A stretch of 20,825 bases of DNA from positions 1-20,825 of the IMG/VR virus record IMGVR_UViG_3300037993_000129; one strand, given 5' to 3'. A program made the position numbers and the translations under genes. Position 1 is the stretch's first letter; each line of letters begins with the position of its first letter. Below are positions 19,605-20,825 of the stretch, in pieces. The DNA comes from a virus. The notes beneath the pieces were generated by a model. That model was not told where the DNA came from. It saw only the letters and a program-made list of their open reading frames with translations, and made no database searches.

Positions 19605-19843
19605 GTCGTCAATGCCGGTCGCCACCACAACGACACTAAATTAAATTGAACTTAAAAAGTCAATAATTTTTGACGTGTCGAAAGTCATCGGCGTAAGGCT
19701 CGATGCAGCGCGCAATCCGTGACCTCAACCCCTACACAAAGGCGCGGCGCACCAGTTTACAGGGTGCCCGGCGCACACACTACAGTCGTCGCATGCCGAT
19801 AAGAGACGTTATCGTGAGTGTGACGCGCGTCGCTCGTATCCTT

Positions 19844-19881
19844 TATATAGCGTCGTCTGACCTCACGGTCAGGACGCCGCG
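19844..19881 (+). repeat. TATA-hairpin element copy 4
   Basis: TATATA, arm GCGTCGT (19850-19856), stem CTGACC (19857-19862), loop TCAC, stem GGTCAG (19867-19872), suffix GACGCCGCG (19873-19881). GCGTC pairs with GACGC as in copy 2. No gene starts immediately after it. Confidence 0.8.
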
Positions 19882-20127
19882 GTACACGCCAGGCGCACGC
19901 ATGGAGCTGCGCACGTCCATACGGCGCTATACGTGTCGCTGGCTTAGCCGAGCCGAGCTGTCACACGCTATCGTGCCAGACATATCCACATATCCTGATA
20001 CGTAGATGTACAGGCACGTGTCCCCGTCCCCATGCGGCTATAGACTACCACACTACTATACTGATAGGCCACGTATACCAGATAGACTTCGTAGTTTGTT
20101 GCATATATACGTACGTCTGTACCCCTT

Positions 20128-20144
20128 GACGAGCTTCGCTCGTC
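20128..20144. repeat. perfect 7-bp hairpin with TTC loop
   Basis: GACGAGC (20128-20134) and GCTCGTC (20138-20144) pair around TTC. There is no T tract, so terminator function is doubtful. It resembles the dispersed hairpins in shape but lacks their arm and suffix. Confidence 0.6.
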
Positions 20145-20217
20145 GTCGTGGGCCATCCGTCCGTGCGTTGCTGCCGCGAGCAAGGCAACAAACACGCGAT
20201 AACACGCATATTAATTG

Positions 20218-20246
20218 TTGACTTGCTACACCCGATATACGATCAT
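20218..20246 (+). promoter_or_regulatory. sigma-70-like promoter candidate
   Basis: TTGACT (5 of 6), a 17-nt spacer and GATCAT (4 of 6) lie about 36 nt upstream of the ATG of the 131-aa gene. No other promoter-like sequence of this quality is seen just ahead of that gene. Confidence 0.4.
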
Positions 20247-20281
20247 ACGAGTGTACCTATACGGTACTGGAGTCAATACAA

Positions 20282-20677
20282 ATGCTCACACCTTACGGAC
20301 CTGGTAAGTTCTCTCACCTTATAGACTCGGCCATATACGACGTATCGCTTGACGGCGCATGCGTCGATGAAGCCGGCGACGTCTCAGGACCTTGCGGCTG
20401 GAATGGCCTGATTAACAGCAGTGGCGACACTGACGGACTGCTCCACATGCTCGAACGCGACGTAACAGAGACTCTGTCACTTGAAGACAAAGCATTTCTG
20501 CGTCAACACTTCGCTTGCATCCTGTCTGAAGACAATGACGGATTCGTCAGTGTCGAGTACTTCCCGACGTTCACGCGGGCGCGCGCCGCGTTCGACCAAA
20601 TAGAGCGTGAGATAGAGAGCTGCCCGTACGATGACGAAGACATTGACGACGGTGGCCATGAAGAGGTATGCGAATGA
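20282..20677 (+). CDS. hypothetical acidic phage protein, 131 aa
   Basis: The ATG at 20282 follows TGGAGTCAATACAA, a usable ribosome site, and a promoter candidate. The protein is acidic, with a Gly/Cys/Asp-rich middle (DGACVDEAGDVSGPCGWNGL), a helical part (DKAFLRQHFACILSEDNDGF), an aromatic strand (FVSVEYFPTFTRARAAFDQI) and a very acidic C-terminus (YDDEDIDDGGHEEV). The acidic tail might mimic DNA or bind a basic partner. The family was not recognised. It follows the long non-coding stretch and appears to begin another rightward group. Confidence 0.75.
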   Translation: MLTPYGPGKFSHLIDSAIYDVSLDGACVDEAGDVSGPCGWNGLINSSGDTDGLLHMLERDVTETLSLEDKAFLRQHFACILSEDNDGFVSVEYFPTFTRARAAFDQIEREIESCPYDDEDIDDGGHEEVCE

Positions 20678-20683
20678 GCCAAC

Positions 20684-20764
20684 ATGGACCAGTCGCCAGA
20701 GCTGCAGGCTAAACACCTCGCAGAGGCAGCGCAGTACCGCAGCCTGCAGCGTCAAACTCTCTGA
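20684..20764 (+). CDS. possible 26-aa peptide
   Basis: MDQSPELQAKHLAEAAQYRS is followed by LQRQTL and TGA. It reads as an amphipathic helix with codon use like its neighbours. No ribosome site lies at the right distance. A different ATG (20674) overlapping the 131-aa stop has AGAGG but gives only 12 codons. One of these may be translated, or neither. Confidence 0.3.
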   Translation: MDQSPELQAKHLAEAAQYRSLQRQTL

Positions 20765-20775
20765 CAGTGTAGGGA

Positions 20776-20803
20776 CCGTTCCACGGACCCTGGCACGGAA
20801 CGG
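20776..20803. repeat. 7-bp inverted repeat near the window end
   Basis: CCGTTCC (20776-20782) and GGAACGG (20797-20803) are complementary around a 14-nt loop. No T tract follows within the window, so a terminator cannot be claimed. Confidence 0.5.
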
Positions 20804-20825
20804 CGCCCCGTGCACGCGTACCTAG

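Larger units (their letters stand above)
19573..20281. other. 709-nt non-coding stretch with hairpins and an AT-rich island
   Basis: No convincing gene is present. From left to right it holds TATA-hairpin copy 3, an AT-rich island (19636-19672) containing an inverted pair GTCAA/TTGAC (19659-19663, 19670-19674), a hairpin CGATAA/TTATCG near 19797-19814, copy 4 (19844-19881), many short TATA/GTAC motifs (19990-20115), a 7-bp hairpin (20128-20144), TTGCT/AGCAA near 20167-20182, and a promoter-like sequence (20218-20246). An AT-rich island among hairpins could be a replication origin or a cluster of promoters and small RNAs; neither is shown. Confidence 0.55.

Noticed and set aside
19635-19663. 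Minus-strand promoter beginning at TTGACT in the AT island
   Set aside because: The -35 is good but no acceptable -10 occurs at 16-18 nt, and no minus-strand gene lies downstream.
16044-19881. CRISPR array
   Set aside because: Copies are hundreds to thousands of bases apart, with variable stems rather than identical repeats with even spacers, and no cas gene is present.
19703-20195. Plus frame of 100 aa and minus frame of 75 aa in the non-coding stretch
   Set aside because: Both cross hairpin elements, have Arg/Tyr/Thr-skewed composition and lack ribosome sites.

Overview
The window looks like a continuous piece of a tailed double-stranded DNA phage (Caudoviricetes) genome, or an integrated or assembled copy of one. 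No integrase, transposase, rRNA, tRNA or bacterial housekeeping gene was recognised. The anchors are a large terminase subunit (11283-13511, minus), a portal protein (6043-8247, minus) and a tail-fibre-like protein ending in an S74 intramolecular chaperone domain (3843-5801, minus). Genes are packed with 4-8 nt overlaps, often ATGA. The host is not directly shown. Promoter-like sequences of the bacterial sigma-70 type point to a bacterium. Three consecutive adhesin-like proteins with signal peptides, one of them a signal-peptide-bearing tail-fibre-domain protein, are a style I associate with Acidobacteriota; that is only an inference.

Layout. From about 17.15 kb down to position 1 almost everything is on the minus strand. 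In transcription order: a one-helix membrane protein, a 299-aa protein, a small lipoprotein, a 189-aa and a 162-aa protein, a probable small terminase, a 69-aa protein, a 42-aa zinc-ribbon protein, the large terminase and a two-helix holin-like membrane protein. A strong promoter (10916-10945) then starts a second set: 153-, 112- and 118-aa proteins, a KTSC-domain protein, a 49-aa protein, a 281-aa CxxC protein, a DUF1653 protein, the portal, a 78-aa protein, the three exported adhesin-like proteins and a 108-aa protein. An intrinsic terminator lies at 1212-1258. Between the last stop codon and that terminator is a sigma-70-like promoter with no ORF, so a small RNA of about 125 nt is likely. 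Further left are two tiny Lys/Arg-rich ORFs, a 121-aa and a 36-aa protein, and a coiled-coil, scaffold-like protein cut by the window edge.

The switch region (17149-17362) separates the minus-strand virion genes from plus-strand, presumably early, genes. It has overlapping divergent promoters and a 131-nt sequence that folds into a nested multi-helix structure. This structure would form the 5' end of the leftward transcript.

The plus-strand part (17363-20825) encodes a 146-aa protein with a probably leaderless mRNA, a 26-aa ORF joined by ATGA overlaps to a 338-aa protein with a C-terminal winged-helix-like segment, a 77-aa protein, a cupin of the sugar-metabolism type, a 709-nt non-coding stretch rich in hairpins, and a 131-aa acidic protein. 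The most unusual feature is a dispersed element: a TATA-rich prefix, a conserved GCGTCGT-like arm, a 6-bp stem with a 4-nt loop whose two sides differ between copies but stay complementary, and a conserved 9-nt suffix. Four clear copies (16044, 19133, 19568, 19844) and two looser ones (17807, 18397) were found, all in the same orientation.
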